Source of the DNA: Ornatilinea apprima
Lineage (GTDB): Bacteria > Chloroflexota > Anaerolineae > Anaerolineales > Anaerolineaceae
Reading direction: 5' to 3'
Assembly (NCBI RefSeq): GCF_001306115.1
Contig: NZ_LGCL01000035.1
Coordinates: 1 to 57,548 of the forward strand
DNA: 57,548 nucleotides
Below, in pieces: positions 50,370 to 57,548 of this stretch. Made by a program: the position numbers and the translations under genes. The notes beneath the pieces are model-generated. The model saw only the letters and a list, made by a program, of their open reading frames with translations. It was not told the origin of the DNA and did not search any database. Positions within the stretch are counted from its first letter, which is position 1, and each line of letters starts with the position of its first letter.

Positions 50370-51320
50370 ATGGTTCCCAAACGAAAAACCAACCAGCGAA
50401 GACCCGGCAGGCGGAGAATTGCGTTGGCGCTGTTGTGCGCGCTGCTGCTGACCGGTTTGCTGGCCGGGGAGGCGCGGGCGCAGCAGCCGGCGGTGCGCCT
50501 GTCTCAACTGCAGATTGACCTGTGGCCGGAATATGACCTGCCGGGCATGCTGGTAATTTACCGCATGACGCTGTCTCCAGATACGCTGCTGCCCGCCGAA
50601 ATGTCGCTGCGCATTCCGCGCGCGGTGGGCAAACCGCACAAAGTGGCCCAGCAGAGCATGGATGAGCTGTTGTATGATCTGGATTACACGCTGGACACGT
50701 CGGATGAATGGCTGACTATTCACTTTACTGCCCTGTCTCAGCAGGTGCGGGTGGAATATTATGATCCGCGGCTGGATAGGATTGATTCTGAGCGCCGGTT
50801 TGTTTACCAATGGCCAGCCGATTTTGAGATTGGACAATTGGTTTTTAATATTCAGCAGCCGGAAGGCGCTTCGCGTTTCGATATCCAACCCGAGCAGGGG
50901 GTGGGAAAAGAAGGCGAAGACGGTATGATCTATTACACGATTGAAAAGCAGAATGTGAAAGCCGGCACTGTGCTGGCGTTGGAGATTCAGTATGAGAAAA
51001 CCTCCGAGCAGTTGAGCCATGTTCTGCAGCCGGTGCGACCGGTTGAGCCGATTGCGGAGGCACGGATTGGCTGGTCGACATTTATGGAACTGCTGCCGCT
51101 GGCGGTGTTGGTTTTTGTGGCCCTGGTTATTTCTGGCAGCGTGCTGTGGTACTGGCAGGGCGGGGGCAGACCGCGCAGCCCACTTCGCCTTCCCTATAAG
51201 CGCAGTGCGGCGCGCGCGGTGCTGACGGGCGTTTACTGCCGGGAATGCGGCAAGCGTGCTATGGCAGGGGATACCTACTGTCGTTCGTGCGGTGTGAAGT
51301 TGAACGATTCTTCCCGGTAA
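50370..51320 (+). CDS. Membrane-anchored protein with C-terminal zinc ribbon
   Basis: A 316-residue protein of unknown function. A basic N-terminus (KRKTNQRRPGRRR) and signal-like TM (IALALLCALLLTGLL) lead to an extracytoplasmic beta-rich domain of about 200 residues, then a second TM (about 236-260), then a cytoplasmic segment ending in a zinc ribbon (YCRECGKRAMAGDTYCRSCG). The domain order resembles membrane proteins with a C-terminal zinc-ribbon domain. It could sense or organise envelope components. Its start has a -10 box six bases upstream instead of a ribosome site. Confidence 0.65.
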   Translation: MVPKRKTNQRRPGRRRIALALLCALLLTGLLAGEARAQQPAVRLSQLQIDLWPEYDLPGMLVIYRMTLSPDTLLPAEMSLRIPRAVGKPHKVAQQSMDELLYDLDYTLDTSDEWLTIHFTALSQQVRVEYYDPRLDRIDSERRFVYQWPADFEIGQLVFNIQQPEGASRFDIQPEQGVGKEGEDGMIYYTIEKQNVKAGTVLALEIQYEKTSEQLSHVLQPVRPVEPIAEARIGWSTFMELLPLAVLVFVALVISGSVLWYWQGGGRPRSPLRLPYKRSAARAVLTGVYCRECGKRAMAGDTYCRSCGVKLNDSSR

Positions 51321-51536
51321 TTTTCTTATAGCAAGGCGACTGATCTTCGATTGGCTGGGTGGATGACTTTCCCCCGGTCTGTGCCGGCGATTTGAACGCC
51401 GGTTTCCTGTTTTTAACTTAATCTTGCCAGTCGAGTTTGAGCAAACCATGTTGCCGGGTTGGCAGGGGCTTCTCAAGGGTGGGGGGCAGCATTTATAATA
51501 GCGCTATTCTTTTTACGAAATGAACCGAGGAGAAAG

Positions 51537-52460
51537 ATGGATAACCCGAAAAAGATCCTTCAATTCAAGCAGCTTTGGGGCGTCCCCGACCTCTCCTGGC
51601 ATAATTTGCAAGACTATCTGCTGATCTTTTTAGGCGCGTTGGTGCAGGCGCTGGCGATGCGTCTGTTTTTGGTGCCGGCGCTGTTGGTGAGCGGCGGTAT
51701 CAGCGGGCTGGCGCAGGTGATCAATTACTTCACCGGCTGGTCGATTGGTATCATGGTGCTGATCGGCAACGCGCCGCTGTTCCTGCTGGGGTGGCGGTAT
51801 TTGGGCGGCCGGCGCTTTGCCACGCGCACGGTGTGGGCGATTGTGATTTTCTCGGTGCTCACCGATTTGCTGGCCTGGGTTATTCCCCCGGCAGGCGTAA
51901 CCGATGACCTGGTATTGAACAGCCTGTATGGCGGGCTGGTGTTTGGTGTGGGGCTGGGTCTGGTCTACCGGGGAAAGGGAACCAGCGGCGGCAGTGATAT
52001 TCTGGGGCTGATTTTATACCGGCGCAAAGGCATTTCGATGACGCAGGCTTACCTGCTGACCGACGCGATTACGGTGCTGGCGGGCGGCCTGGCGTGGAAC
52101 TGGGAGCTGGCGCTTTACGGCATGGTGGTGATTTATGTGAGCGGCATCGCGGCTGAGCTGGCCTCGGAAGGCTTGGGCACGCTGCGCACGGCTATGATCG
52201 TTACCAATATGCCGGACGAAATCTCGGCGCGGGTGATGGAGGTGTTGGAGCGCGGGGTAACCATTCTGCCGGGGACAGGGGCGTACACGCACCAGTCGCG
52301 CCCGGTGCTGTACTGCGTGATCACACGCTCGGAGGTGAACCAGTTGAAAGAACTGGTGCGCGAGGTGGATGCCAAAGCCTTTATGGTGATTGGCCAGGCG
52401 CACGAGGCGCTGGGTGAGGGCTTCAAGCCGCTGAAGCCCGAGGAGCGGATGGAGAAATAA
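51537..52460 (+). CDS. YitT-family membrane protein (DUF161/DUF2179)
   Basis: A 307-residue protein. Five to six TM segments form the YitT/DUF161 domain (FLVPALLVSGGISGLAQVIN, YRGKGTSGGSDILGLIL). The C-terminal DUF2179 domain (about 230-290; MEVLERGVTILPGTGAYTHQ, VLYCVITRSEVNQLKELV, AFMVIGQAHEALG) is a small ligand-binding fold. The family's function is not well known. The start is ATG 51537 after GAGGAG; the frame to 51459 lacks support. It converges with era. Confidence 0.88.
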   Translation: MDNPKKILQFKQLWGVPDLSWHNLQDYLLIFLGALVQALAMRLFLVPALLVSGGISGLAQVINYFTGWSIGIMVLIGNAPLFLLGWRYLGGRRFATRTVWAIVIFSVLTDLLAWVIPPAGVTDDLVLNSLYGGLVFGVGLGLVYRGKGTSGGSDILGLILYRRKGISMTQAYLLTDAITVLAGGLAWNWELALYGMVVIYVSGIAAELASEGLGTLRTAMIVTNMPDEISARVMEVLERGVTILPGTGAYTHQSRPVLYCVITRSEVNQLKELVREVDAKAFMVIGQAHEALGEGFKPLKPEERMEK

Positions 52461-52466
52461 TTAATC

Positions 52467-52498
52467 AAAAAAAAACCCGCGATTTTCGCGCGGATTTT
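52467..52498. terminator. Bidirectional terminator between the YitT gene and era
   Basis: CCGCGA (52477-52482) pairs with TCGCG-C-GG (52486-52493). The hairpin is followed by ATTTT on the plus strand and preceded by A9 (52467-52475), the U-run of the minus-strand era transcript. Confidence 0.75.
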
Positions 52499-52511
52499 GT
52501 TGGTCTTTTGG

Positions 52512-53429
52512 CTATTCTTCATTCTGAATTTCAAAGCCGAAGAGGCGCAGGGCGTGGGGATCGTTGCGCCAATTGAGGCTGGTTTTGACGCGCAGGTCTA
52601 AGAAGACTTTGCGGCCGCTCATGCGCTCAATTTCTTTGCGGGCGGTGGAGCCGATCTCTTTGAGCATGGAGCCGCCTTTGCCGATGACGATGCCTTTCTG
52701 CGAGTCGCGCTCGACAAAGAGTGTGGCCGAGATTTTGGCGCCGGTTTCGCCGCGTTCCAGGTATTCATCAATGCGCACGGCCATGGCGTGAGGGATTTCA
52801 TCGCGCAGGTGAACCAGAGCGGCTTCGCGGATGAGATCGGCGGCGATGTCGCGCTCGTAGAGATCGGTGACGGTATCTTCGGGGAAGTATTTGGGGCCGG
52901 CAGGTAAAGAAGAGATCAGTAGATCCATTAAACTGGATTGACCCGCGCCGGTGAGGGCGGAGATTTCGATGGGGCGGGCGTTGGGGTAAAGGGCAGTGAA
53001 TTTTTCGCGGCGCTCGGCGATCTGCTCGGCGTTGAGGGTGTCCACTTTGTTGAGCGCCAGAATCACGGGTAGGTCTGCGCGGATGGCGTTGAGGCGGTTG
53101 GCGATGAGAAAGTCTTCTTCGTGGGGGGCTTCGCTGGCGTCAACCACCCAGAGGATCAGGTCGGCGTCGAGCAGGGTATCGGTGGCAGATTCGTTCATAA
53201 ACTCACCCAGTTTGTGGTGCGGTTTATGGATGCCGGGGGTATCGATGAAGATGATTTGCGCGCTATCGTCGGTCAGAATGCCGAGCTGGCGCTTGCGGGT
53301 GGTCTGCGGGCGGGGAGAGACGGCGGCCACTTTCTGCTTGAGAATGGCGTTCAGCAGGGTAGATTTGCCCACATTGGGGCGGCCAATCAGGGTTACATAA
53401 CCGGAATGGAAAACAGATTCTGAGGTCAT
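52512..53429 (-). CDS. era: GTPase Era
   Basis: Era binds the 3' end of 16S rRNA during 30S assembly. The 305-residue protein has the GTPase motifs G1 GRPNVGKST, G3 DTPGIHKP and G4 NKVD, and a C-terminal KH domain (GKGGSMLKEIGSTARKEIE) ending near residue 300. Length is normal. Its start lies four bases inside the end of the EamA gene transcribed just before it (53426-53429), so the two are translated together. Confidence 0.96.
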   Translation of the reverse strand: MTSESVFHSGYVTLIGRPNVGKSTLLNAILKQKVAAVSPRPQTTRKRQLGILTDDSAQIIFIDTPGIHKPHHKLGEFMNESATDTLLDADLILWVVDASEAPHEEDFLIANRLNAIRADLPVILALNKVDTLNAEQIAERREKFTALYPNARPIEISALTGAGQSSLMDLLISSLPAGPKYFPEDTVTDLYERDIAADLIREAALVHLRDEIPHAMAVRIDEYLERGETGAKISATLFVERDSQKGIVIGKGGSMLKEIGSTARKEIERMSGRKVFLDLRVKTSLNWRNDPHALRLFGFEIQNEE

Positions 53430-54307
53430 TGGGCTAACTCGCGTTTCTTTTGATTCACTAACATAACACCACCAATAATTAAAGCACCACCGGCGAAGAG
53501 ACGCCAGTCGGGTGGTTCGCTGAGGAATAGAATGCCTAAAACCACACCCACCAGGGCCATGACGTAGGTAACCGAGGTGGCGCGCATGGGCCCGATGCTG
53601 TGGATGAGGGAGTAGTAGAGCATATAAGCGGTGAAAGTGCCCAACAGGCCCAGCCAGGCCAGCGCCAGCCAGGTGATGGGCAGCTGCGGCAGTTGGAAGG
53701 GTGCTTCAACAATCATCGCGCTGGGGACGATGGCCAGCGCCGCGCCGGTGAAGGCTCCGGCTGTCTGGGCAATCGGGTCCAGGCCGGCGAGCTTGAGGCG
53801 GGAGTAGACGGCGGTGATGGCGTAGCAGAACGTGGCCGCCAGCATGGTCAGTGGGGCAATGGCCTGGTGGCCCACCCCACCGGTCAACTGGTTGGAGACC
53901 AGCATGACCACGCCGCCAAAGCCGAGTACCAGTCCGAGCACTTTTTTGACGGTCAGGCGATCTTCGGCGATGAAGAAGGGTGAGATGACGATGGCCCACA
54001 GGGGCGTGGTGCTGTTGAGCACCGAGGCCATGCCCGACGGGATGAATTTCTCGCTCCACGAGATGAGCACAAACGGCACGGCGATGTTAAACAAACCCAT
54101 CAACGCGAAGGGGCCAATATAGGCGCGCGAGGGCAGGGCGGGGCGGGTGAGGAGGAAGAAGACCAGAAAGCCCAGCAGCCCGAATAAAATCCGAAAGGCC
54201 ACCAGGGTAAAGGGTCCGATTTCCTGAACGGCGATTTTAATCCATAGGAAGGACGAGCCCCACAGCAGGCTCAGCACGATGAATTTTACCCAGTCGCGAA
54301 ACGTCAT
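53426..54307 (-). CDS. EamA-family transporter (DMT superfamily)
   Basis: A 293-residue membrane protein with about ten TM helices in two EamA repeats (first: FIVLSLLWGSSFLWIKIAV; second: LGLLGTFTAYMLYYSLIHS and ILFLSEPPDWRLFAGGALII). These are metabolite exporters or importers, often for amino acids or nucleotide derivatives. The substrate is not determinable. It precedes era in the same transcript and diverges from a second EamA gene. Confidence 0.88.
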   Translation of the reverse strand: MTFRDWVKFIVLSLLWGSSFLWIKIAVQEIGPFTLVAFRILFGLLGFLVFFLLTRPALPSRAYIGPFALMGLFNIAVPFVLISWSEKFIPSGMASVLNSTTPLWAIVISPFFIAEDRLTVKKVLGLVLGFGGVVMLVSNQLTGGVGHQAIAPLTMLAATFCYAITAVYSRLKLAGLDPIAQTAGAFTGAALAIVPSAMIVEAPFQLPQLPITWLALAWLGLLGTFTAYMLYYSLIHSIGPMRATSVTYVMALVGVVLGILFLSEPPDWRLFAGGALIIGGVMLVNQKKRELAQ

Positions 54308-54449
54308 AGCTTAAAACTCTTTGGAGGTGTAAAGTTAAAAAATATTGGGTTTGATTGTATCAGAGAAAAGCTGGTTCAACCAATAAGGTTGGCGCGGACC
54401 TTCACTCTGCAGGTTCTTGAATCGCGGTGATGGAGAAAAACAGGCCTGG

Positions 54450-55400
54450 ATGATGATCAAAAGAACTTCACGCACGGCGGCGGTAGCACTGGCATTTTTT
54501 GTAACATTCCTGTGGTCCACATCATGGGTGCTGATCAAAATTGGGCTGCTGGAGATTCCGCCGCTGCTGTTTGCCGGGCTGCGTTACGCGCTGGCTTTCG
54601 CGGCGCTGCTGCTGGTCTCTTTGCTGAGCGGTCAGGCGGCGCGCGAATGGAAGGGGCTGACCCGCCGTGAATGGGGGCGGTTGGCGGTGTTGGGGCTGGT
54701 CTTCTATGCGCTGACGCAGGGCAGTTCGGTGATGGCTCAAAAATATTTGCCCTCGGCCAGTGTGTCGCTGATGCTGAACTTCACCACGCCGCTGGTGGCC
54801 TGCCTGGGCATTTTTTGGCTGAATGAGCGCCTGACGCGCAGGCAGTGGCTGGGGATCACCATTTTTTTGGCCGGGGGGTTGCTGTACTTTCTGCCGCTGG
54901 AGACGCACAGCGCGCTGCCGCTTGGCTGGGCGGCGGCCGGTGTAGCAGTGGGCGGCAACACGCTGGCGGCGGTGCTGGGCCGTTCGGTTAACCGCGAGCA
55001 GAGTCTTTCCCCGTTGAGCGTGACCACGTTGAGCATGGGGGTGGGGGCGCTGGCGCTGCTGGCTGCCGGAGCAGTCTGGGAGACGCTGCCCGCCATCCGC
55101 TGGCAAAACTGGGTGATCATTGCCTGGCTGGCGCTGGTCAACGGCGCGCTGGCCTTTACACTGTGGAATCACACGCAGCGGCATCTGGCGGCGGCTGAAT
55201 CGAGCCTGATTAACAACACCATGCTTATTCAGATCACCCTTCTGACTTGGTTGTTTTTGGGCGAGGCGGTGACCACCAAGGAGGCGCTGGGGTTGGGATT
55301 GGCGGTGCTGGGAATGGTGGTGATGCAGGCGCGCGTAGCGCGGCGATTGGAACCGCCCGCGCCGCTTGTGGATGATAAAGAAGAAGGTGGAGGGTTATAG
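54450..55400 (+). CDS. EamA-family transporter (DMT superfamily)
   Basis: A 316-residue protein with about ten TM helices in two EamA repeats (FFVTFLWSTSWVLIKIGLL; TFLWN-like segments TLWNHTQRHLAAAE and LLTWLFLGEAVTTKEALGL). It is only distantly related to the divergent EamA protein, so it is not a recent tandem duplicate. The start is ATG 54450, or the adjacent 54453; the frame to 54417 is not supported. The last six bases overlap the end of the convergent ogt gene. Confidence 0.88.
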   Translation: MMIKRTSRTAAVALAFFVTFLWSTSWVLIKIGLLEIPPLLFAGLRYALAFAALLLVSLLSGQAAREWKGLTRREWGRLAVLGLVFYALTQGSSVMAQKYLPSASVSLMLNFTTPLVACLGIFWLNERLTRRQWLGITIFLAGGLLYFLPLETHSALPLGWAAAGVAVGGNTLAAVLGRSVNREQSLSPLSVTTLSMGVGALALLAAGAVWETLPAIRWQNWVIIAWLALVNGALAFTLWNHTQRHLAAAESSLINNTMLIQITLLTWLFLGEAVTTKEALGLGLAVLGMVVMQARVARRLEPPAPLVDDKEEGGGL

Positions 55401-55913
55401 GAGTCGCGCGCCTTCGAGGGCCAGCAGCCAGGCCTTGGCGCTCACTCCGCCGGGCGCGGAGAATCCGCGCAGGCTGTTGTCGGCGCCCACCACGCGGTGG
55501 CAGGGCAGGATGATGGGAATGGGGTTGGCGGCGAGGGCGCTGCCCACCGCGCGCGAGCCGGTTGGGCTGCCCAGGGCGCGGGCGATTTCTCCGTAGGCGC
55601 GGGTTTGGCCGTAAGGAATGTGCTGGATGCAGCGCAACACCTGCTCTTGAAAGTCGGGCATGCCAGACCAGTCGATGGGCAGGGTAAACTCACGCAAGAG
55701 GCCGTCGAAGTAGGCGGTGAGCTGGCGAGCGGCTTCCACCAGCAGGGTGTTGCGGGCGGTGGCCGAGGCGGCGCGCTGCGTTTCGGACACATTGGCGGTG
55801 ATGGAAAGCCCGGTCAGCCCGAGCGGTGAGGCGGTGATGAGGATCGCCCCCAGGGGACTGGACGGCATGAGCATGCCGGAAGGGGCAAAAGGCAGGGGCG
55901 TGGGTTTGTCCAT
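55395..55913 (-). CDS. ogt: Methylated-DNA-protein-cysteine methyltransferase
   Basis: A 172-residue suicide repair enzyme that takes alkyl groups from O6-alkylguanine. The acceptor cysteine is Cys138 in ILPCHRVVGAD, the DNA-binding helix is in PYGQTRAYGEIARALG with the conserved Arg finger nearby (GSRAVGSALAANP), and the N-terminal domain is short, as in Ogt. It overlaps the convergent EamA gene by six bases. No Ada-type regulatory domain is attached. Confidence 0.94.
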   Translation of the reverse strand: MDKPTPLPFAPSGMLMPSSPLGAILITASPLGLTGLSITANVSETQRAASATARNTLLVEAARQLTAYFDGLLREFTLPIDWSGMPDFQEQVLRCIQHIPYGQTRAYGEIARALGSPTGSRAVGSALAANPIPIILPCHRVVGADNSLRGFSAPGGVSAKAWLLALEGARLL

Positions 55914-56125
55914 GTGATCAGTATAGCAGGATGGGGTGGGGCTTTCAACCGGGCAAACCGGAAAGAATTTAATCTACAATTAATTATTAAAGGAGAAAAC
56001 CGCGCCCACCTTGCAGGAATGTTGGTTCAGCGTAGGGTTGGCGTAGGGTAGCCGTCAAGTAAGACTGAACAGTGTGGACTATTATAATAGTCAAAGGGCG
56101 ACTTCTCTTCTTCTCCTCCTTAATA

Positions 56126-56154
56126 GAGCGCCGGGGTCGGCGTCCCCGGCGCTC
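56126..56154. repeat. Perfect 11-bp inverted repeat
   Basis: GAGCGCCGGGG (56126-56136), seven-base loop, CCCCGGCGCTC (56144-56154). No T-run follows. It is probably another dispersed REP-type element. Confidence 0.6.
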
Positions 56155-56269
56155 AATGATTCTCCAGTTATTATTGCCCGGGTGAGATCCCGGGTTTTTG
56201 TTTGCGCCGCACTTCGGACTCCCCCCCAAGTATGAGATAGGCGCAGGTGCGGCAACGCCCGTGATTTTC

Positions 56270-56550
56270 GGGCGGACGGCCGTCCGCCCCTACCAATGAA
56301 CCATCTTCTCTTGTAGGGCGGTGTTGAGGGCGGATCAATCAACTTTGAGGCAAGACCATTTTGTAACCGCCCGAAATCCGCCGGTAAAAAACACATTGGT
56401 GGGTTTCAGGCGGGCATGACGCCGGTTTACCTTTGGAGCGGTGTTTCCGCCTTCCACCCACCCTACCCATGAAGGTGATTGGCAGCCCCAATCCCTGTAG
56501 GAGCGCGAGGCGCTTGCGCCCGCATTTTGGGGCGGATGGCCATCCGCCCC
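56270..56550. repeat. REP palindromes of the RAYT-associated type
   Basis: GGGCGGACGGCCGTCCGCCC at 56270-56289 is a perfect 20-bp palindrome followed by CCTAC. A second perfect palindrome of 22 bp with core GGATGGCCATCC lies at 56529-56550, also followed by TAC. They match in core and flank the GTAGGGGCGG units beside the RAYT gene at 25.1 kb. Confidence 0.8.
56390..56470. repeat. Diverged copy of the 3.5-kb intergenic repeat
   Basis: TTGGTGGGTTTCAGGCGGGC, then CCGGTTTACCTTTG and CCACCCTACC follow in the same order as in the tandem copies at 3590-3660 and 3720-3796. Confidence 0.6.
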
Positions 56551-56850
56551 TACGAAAGAGGGCCGAGTAGAGGGTAGACCCCAATCAATTTTGAAGCAAA
56601 AGCATCTAGAAACCGCCTGAAACCCACCGGTATTGGATGGCGATGCGGACTCCACCCCAACCCTTCACAAAATGCTGGAAAACGAGGGAGTAACCGGTTT
56701 GCGTTTATAATCGTTGAGCATGTGGTCAGTGTAGATTATGCCAACGGTAAACCGATTACGTGATTGGTTGCAGCAGCTGGGGCGTTCTGTGGCGTTGAAT
56801 TTGTGATAAACTTAATCGTTGTTACTTTGTTTTGTGATTGAGGTTGAAAG

Positions 56851-57399
56851 ATGACAGATCGTGCGACATTCCCTGTAGAAATTGCCGGTGTAAAGCGTGA
56901 CTTGCGCCTGTTTGAAGTAAAGCCGGGCTTGAAAATTGCCATTCTGAATATTCTGGGCGATACCGAATTGGTGGAAGTGGCCGCGGATGAGCTGCTGAAG
57001 AAGCTGGGCGACGGCTATGAGGCTTTTGTTACAGCTGAATCGAAGAGCATTCCGCTGGCCTACGCGCTGTCGGCCAAGTCGAAGAAGCCGTATATTGTGC
57101 TGCGCAAAGAGTACAAGCCCTATATGGGTGACGCGCTGCAGGCCGAAACGCTTTCCATCACCACCGGCAAGCCGCAGAAGCTGTATCTGGACGAAAAGGA
57201 CCGTGCCCTGATTGAGGGCAAGCGAGTGGTCATTGTGGACGATGTGATCAGCACCGGCTCAACGCTGGAAGGCATGCGCCTGCTGATGGAGCAAGCTGCC
57301 GCGGAGATTAAGGCCGAGGCGGCTATCTTCACCGAGGGCGACGCGGACCAGTGGGAAAAGATCGTTTCGCTGGGGCATCTGCCGGTGTTTGTAGAGTAG
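56851..57399 (+). CDS. Adenine/purine phosphoribosyltransferase-like protein
   Basis: A 182-residue type I phosphoribosyltransferase. The PRPP-binding loop VVIVDDVISTGSTLEGM (about residues 125-141) and a conserved TAESKSIPLAYALS substrate region are present. The protein resembles the adenine phosphoribosyltransferase-like group and should salvage a purine base with PRPP; whether adenine, hypoxanthine or xanthine is used is undecided. It fits with add and surE at 48-50 kb. ATG 56851 has TTGAAAG before it, a weak site. Confidence 0.85.
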   Translation: MTDRATFPVEIAGVKRDLRLFEVKPGLKIAILNILGDTELVEVAADELLKKLGDGYEAFVTAESKSIPLAYALSAKSKKPYIVLRKEYKPYMGDALQAETLSITTGKPQKLYLDEKDRALIEGKRVVIVDDVISTGSTLEGMRLLMEQAAAEIKAEAAIFTEGDADQWEKIVSLGHLPVFVE

Positions 57400-57422
57400 C
57401 CCTGTACTATAGTGAATAATGA

Positions 57423-57455
57423 GGGGCTGTCTCTAAAGAATTTGGAAACAGCCCC
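57423..57455. repeat. Inverted repeat, probable terminal end of an insertion sequence
   Basis: GGGGCTGT (57423-57430) pairs with ACAGCCCC (57448-57455). Sequence of this type (GGGGCTGTCTC...) is common at the ends of IS1182/IS4-like elements. It lies about 50 bp beyond the predicted transposase end, in the position expected for a terminal repeat. Confidence 0.45.
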
Positions 57456-57505
57456 AAAAATTAGCTGCAAATCGAATAAAAACGAAAAAACAAAAAATTG
57501 GTAGC

Positions 57506-57547
57506 CTACCTGGCTGCCAATTTTCGCATATTATGGGCAATACTGAT
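57506..57547 (-). CDS. C-terminal fragment of a DDE transposase, cut by the window edge
   Basis: The minus-strand frame ending at TAG 57508-57506 reads ISIAHNMRKLAAR, which resembles the HNLRKL-type end of IS1182/IS5-like DDE transposases. Only 13 residues are inside the window, so this is a tentative call, supported by the inverted repeat at 57423-57455. The rest of the element would lie to the right. Confidence 0.5.
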   Translation of the reverse strand: MSIAHNMRKLAAR

Positions 57548-57548
57548 C

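Larger units (their letters stand above)
55914..56850. other. Repeat-rich intergenic region, no gene seen
   Basis: About 935 bp between ogt and the phosphoribosyltransferase gene. It contains a perfect 11-bp hairpin (56126-56154), a CCCGGG hairpin with T5 (about 56178-56200), two perfect REP palindromes (56270-56289, 56529-56550) and a diverged copy of the repeat seen at 3.5 kb (about 56390-56465). Short frames on the minus strand are translations of these repeats and have no ribosome-binding sites. Confidence 0.6.

Noticed and set aside
55987..56655. Small minus-strand frames in the repeat-rich gap
   Set aside because: They are translations of REP palindromes and dispersed repeats, with no ribosome-binding site or family resemblance.
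1..57548. CRISPR arrays, rRNA or tRNA genes
   Set aside because: No regularly spaced short repeats and no recognisable tRNA T-loop or rRNA segments were noticed. A dedicated covariance search was not possible.

Overview
The window looks like about 57.5 kb of chromosome from a GC-rich (by eye about 60%) bacterium, most likely a Chloroflexota of the Anaerolineae type. This is inference, as no database was available. It rests on the mix of a DUF3090/SCO1664-type pair, a LiaF/PspC-like membrane-protein cluster, CAP-LysM surface proteins, an HtrB-like acyltransferase beside a CDP-alcohol phosphotransferase with no LPS genes, and a very long SecA. No rRNA, tRNA, CRISPR array, phage or plasmid genes were seen. 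Most of the window is core housekeeping sequence, with a few accessory insertions.

Layout. 0.3-1.8 kb: a Mef-like MFS exporter on the minus strand behind a leader that looks like a complete transcription attenuator. 2.2-3.3 kb: selD with an in-frame UGA (selenocysteine) codon, then a repeat-rich gap. 3.9-7.5 kb: an Ldh2-type dehydrogenase divergent from uvrC and a CheY-like regulator. 7.5-15.5 kb: rplS, a class-I amidotransferase-fold hydrolase, murI, a DUF3090/SCO1664-like pair, a degenerate thiolase-like protein, folP, and a three-gene membrane-lipid group. 15.6-24.4 kb: lpdA, secA, an S1-domain protein, a membrane dipeptidase and a small membrane protein. 24.5-25.3 kb: a REP-associated transposase (RAYT) next to palindromic repeats. 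25.3-31.9 kb: a ferredoxin-NADP reductase-like flavoprotein, divergent from two M16 peptidases, acpS, a phosphoesterase and a ParB-like protein. A small conserved-looking gene follows on the minus strand behind a perfect promoter centred in an inverted repeat.

32-42 kb: an ElyC/DUF218 protein, frr-uppS-cdsA, a SIMPL lipoprotein, a five-gene LiaF/PspC-like membrane cluster, and cysK-cysE behind a cysteine-codon leader with mutually exclusive hairpins. 42-48 kb: three tandem CAP-LysM paralogues, a CBS protein, and an AT-rich restriction-modification island (NgoMIV-like endonuclease plus SPPY-type methyltransferase). 48-57.5 kb: surE, adenosine deaminase, a secreted zinc-ribbon protein, a YitT protein, era, two EamA transporters, ogt, a second repeat-rich gap, a purine phosphoribosyltransferase and the end of an insertion sequence running off the window.

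The genes work together mainly in envelope building (murI, uppS, cdsA, acpS, the acyltransferase and CDP-alcohol genes, secA, the LiaF-like cluster, the CAP proteins), cysteine synthesis and nucleotide salvage. The most notable regulatory features are the two candidate ribosome-mediated attenuators (upstream of the MFS exporter and of cysK), the Sec codon in selD, and several promoters whose -10 box lies 5 to 9 bases before the start codon, suggesting leaderless mRNAs.
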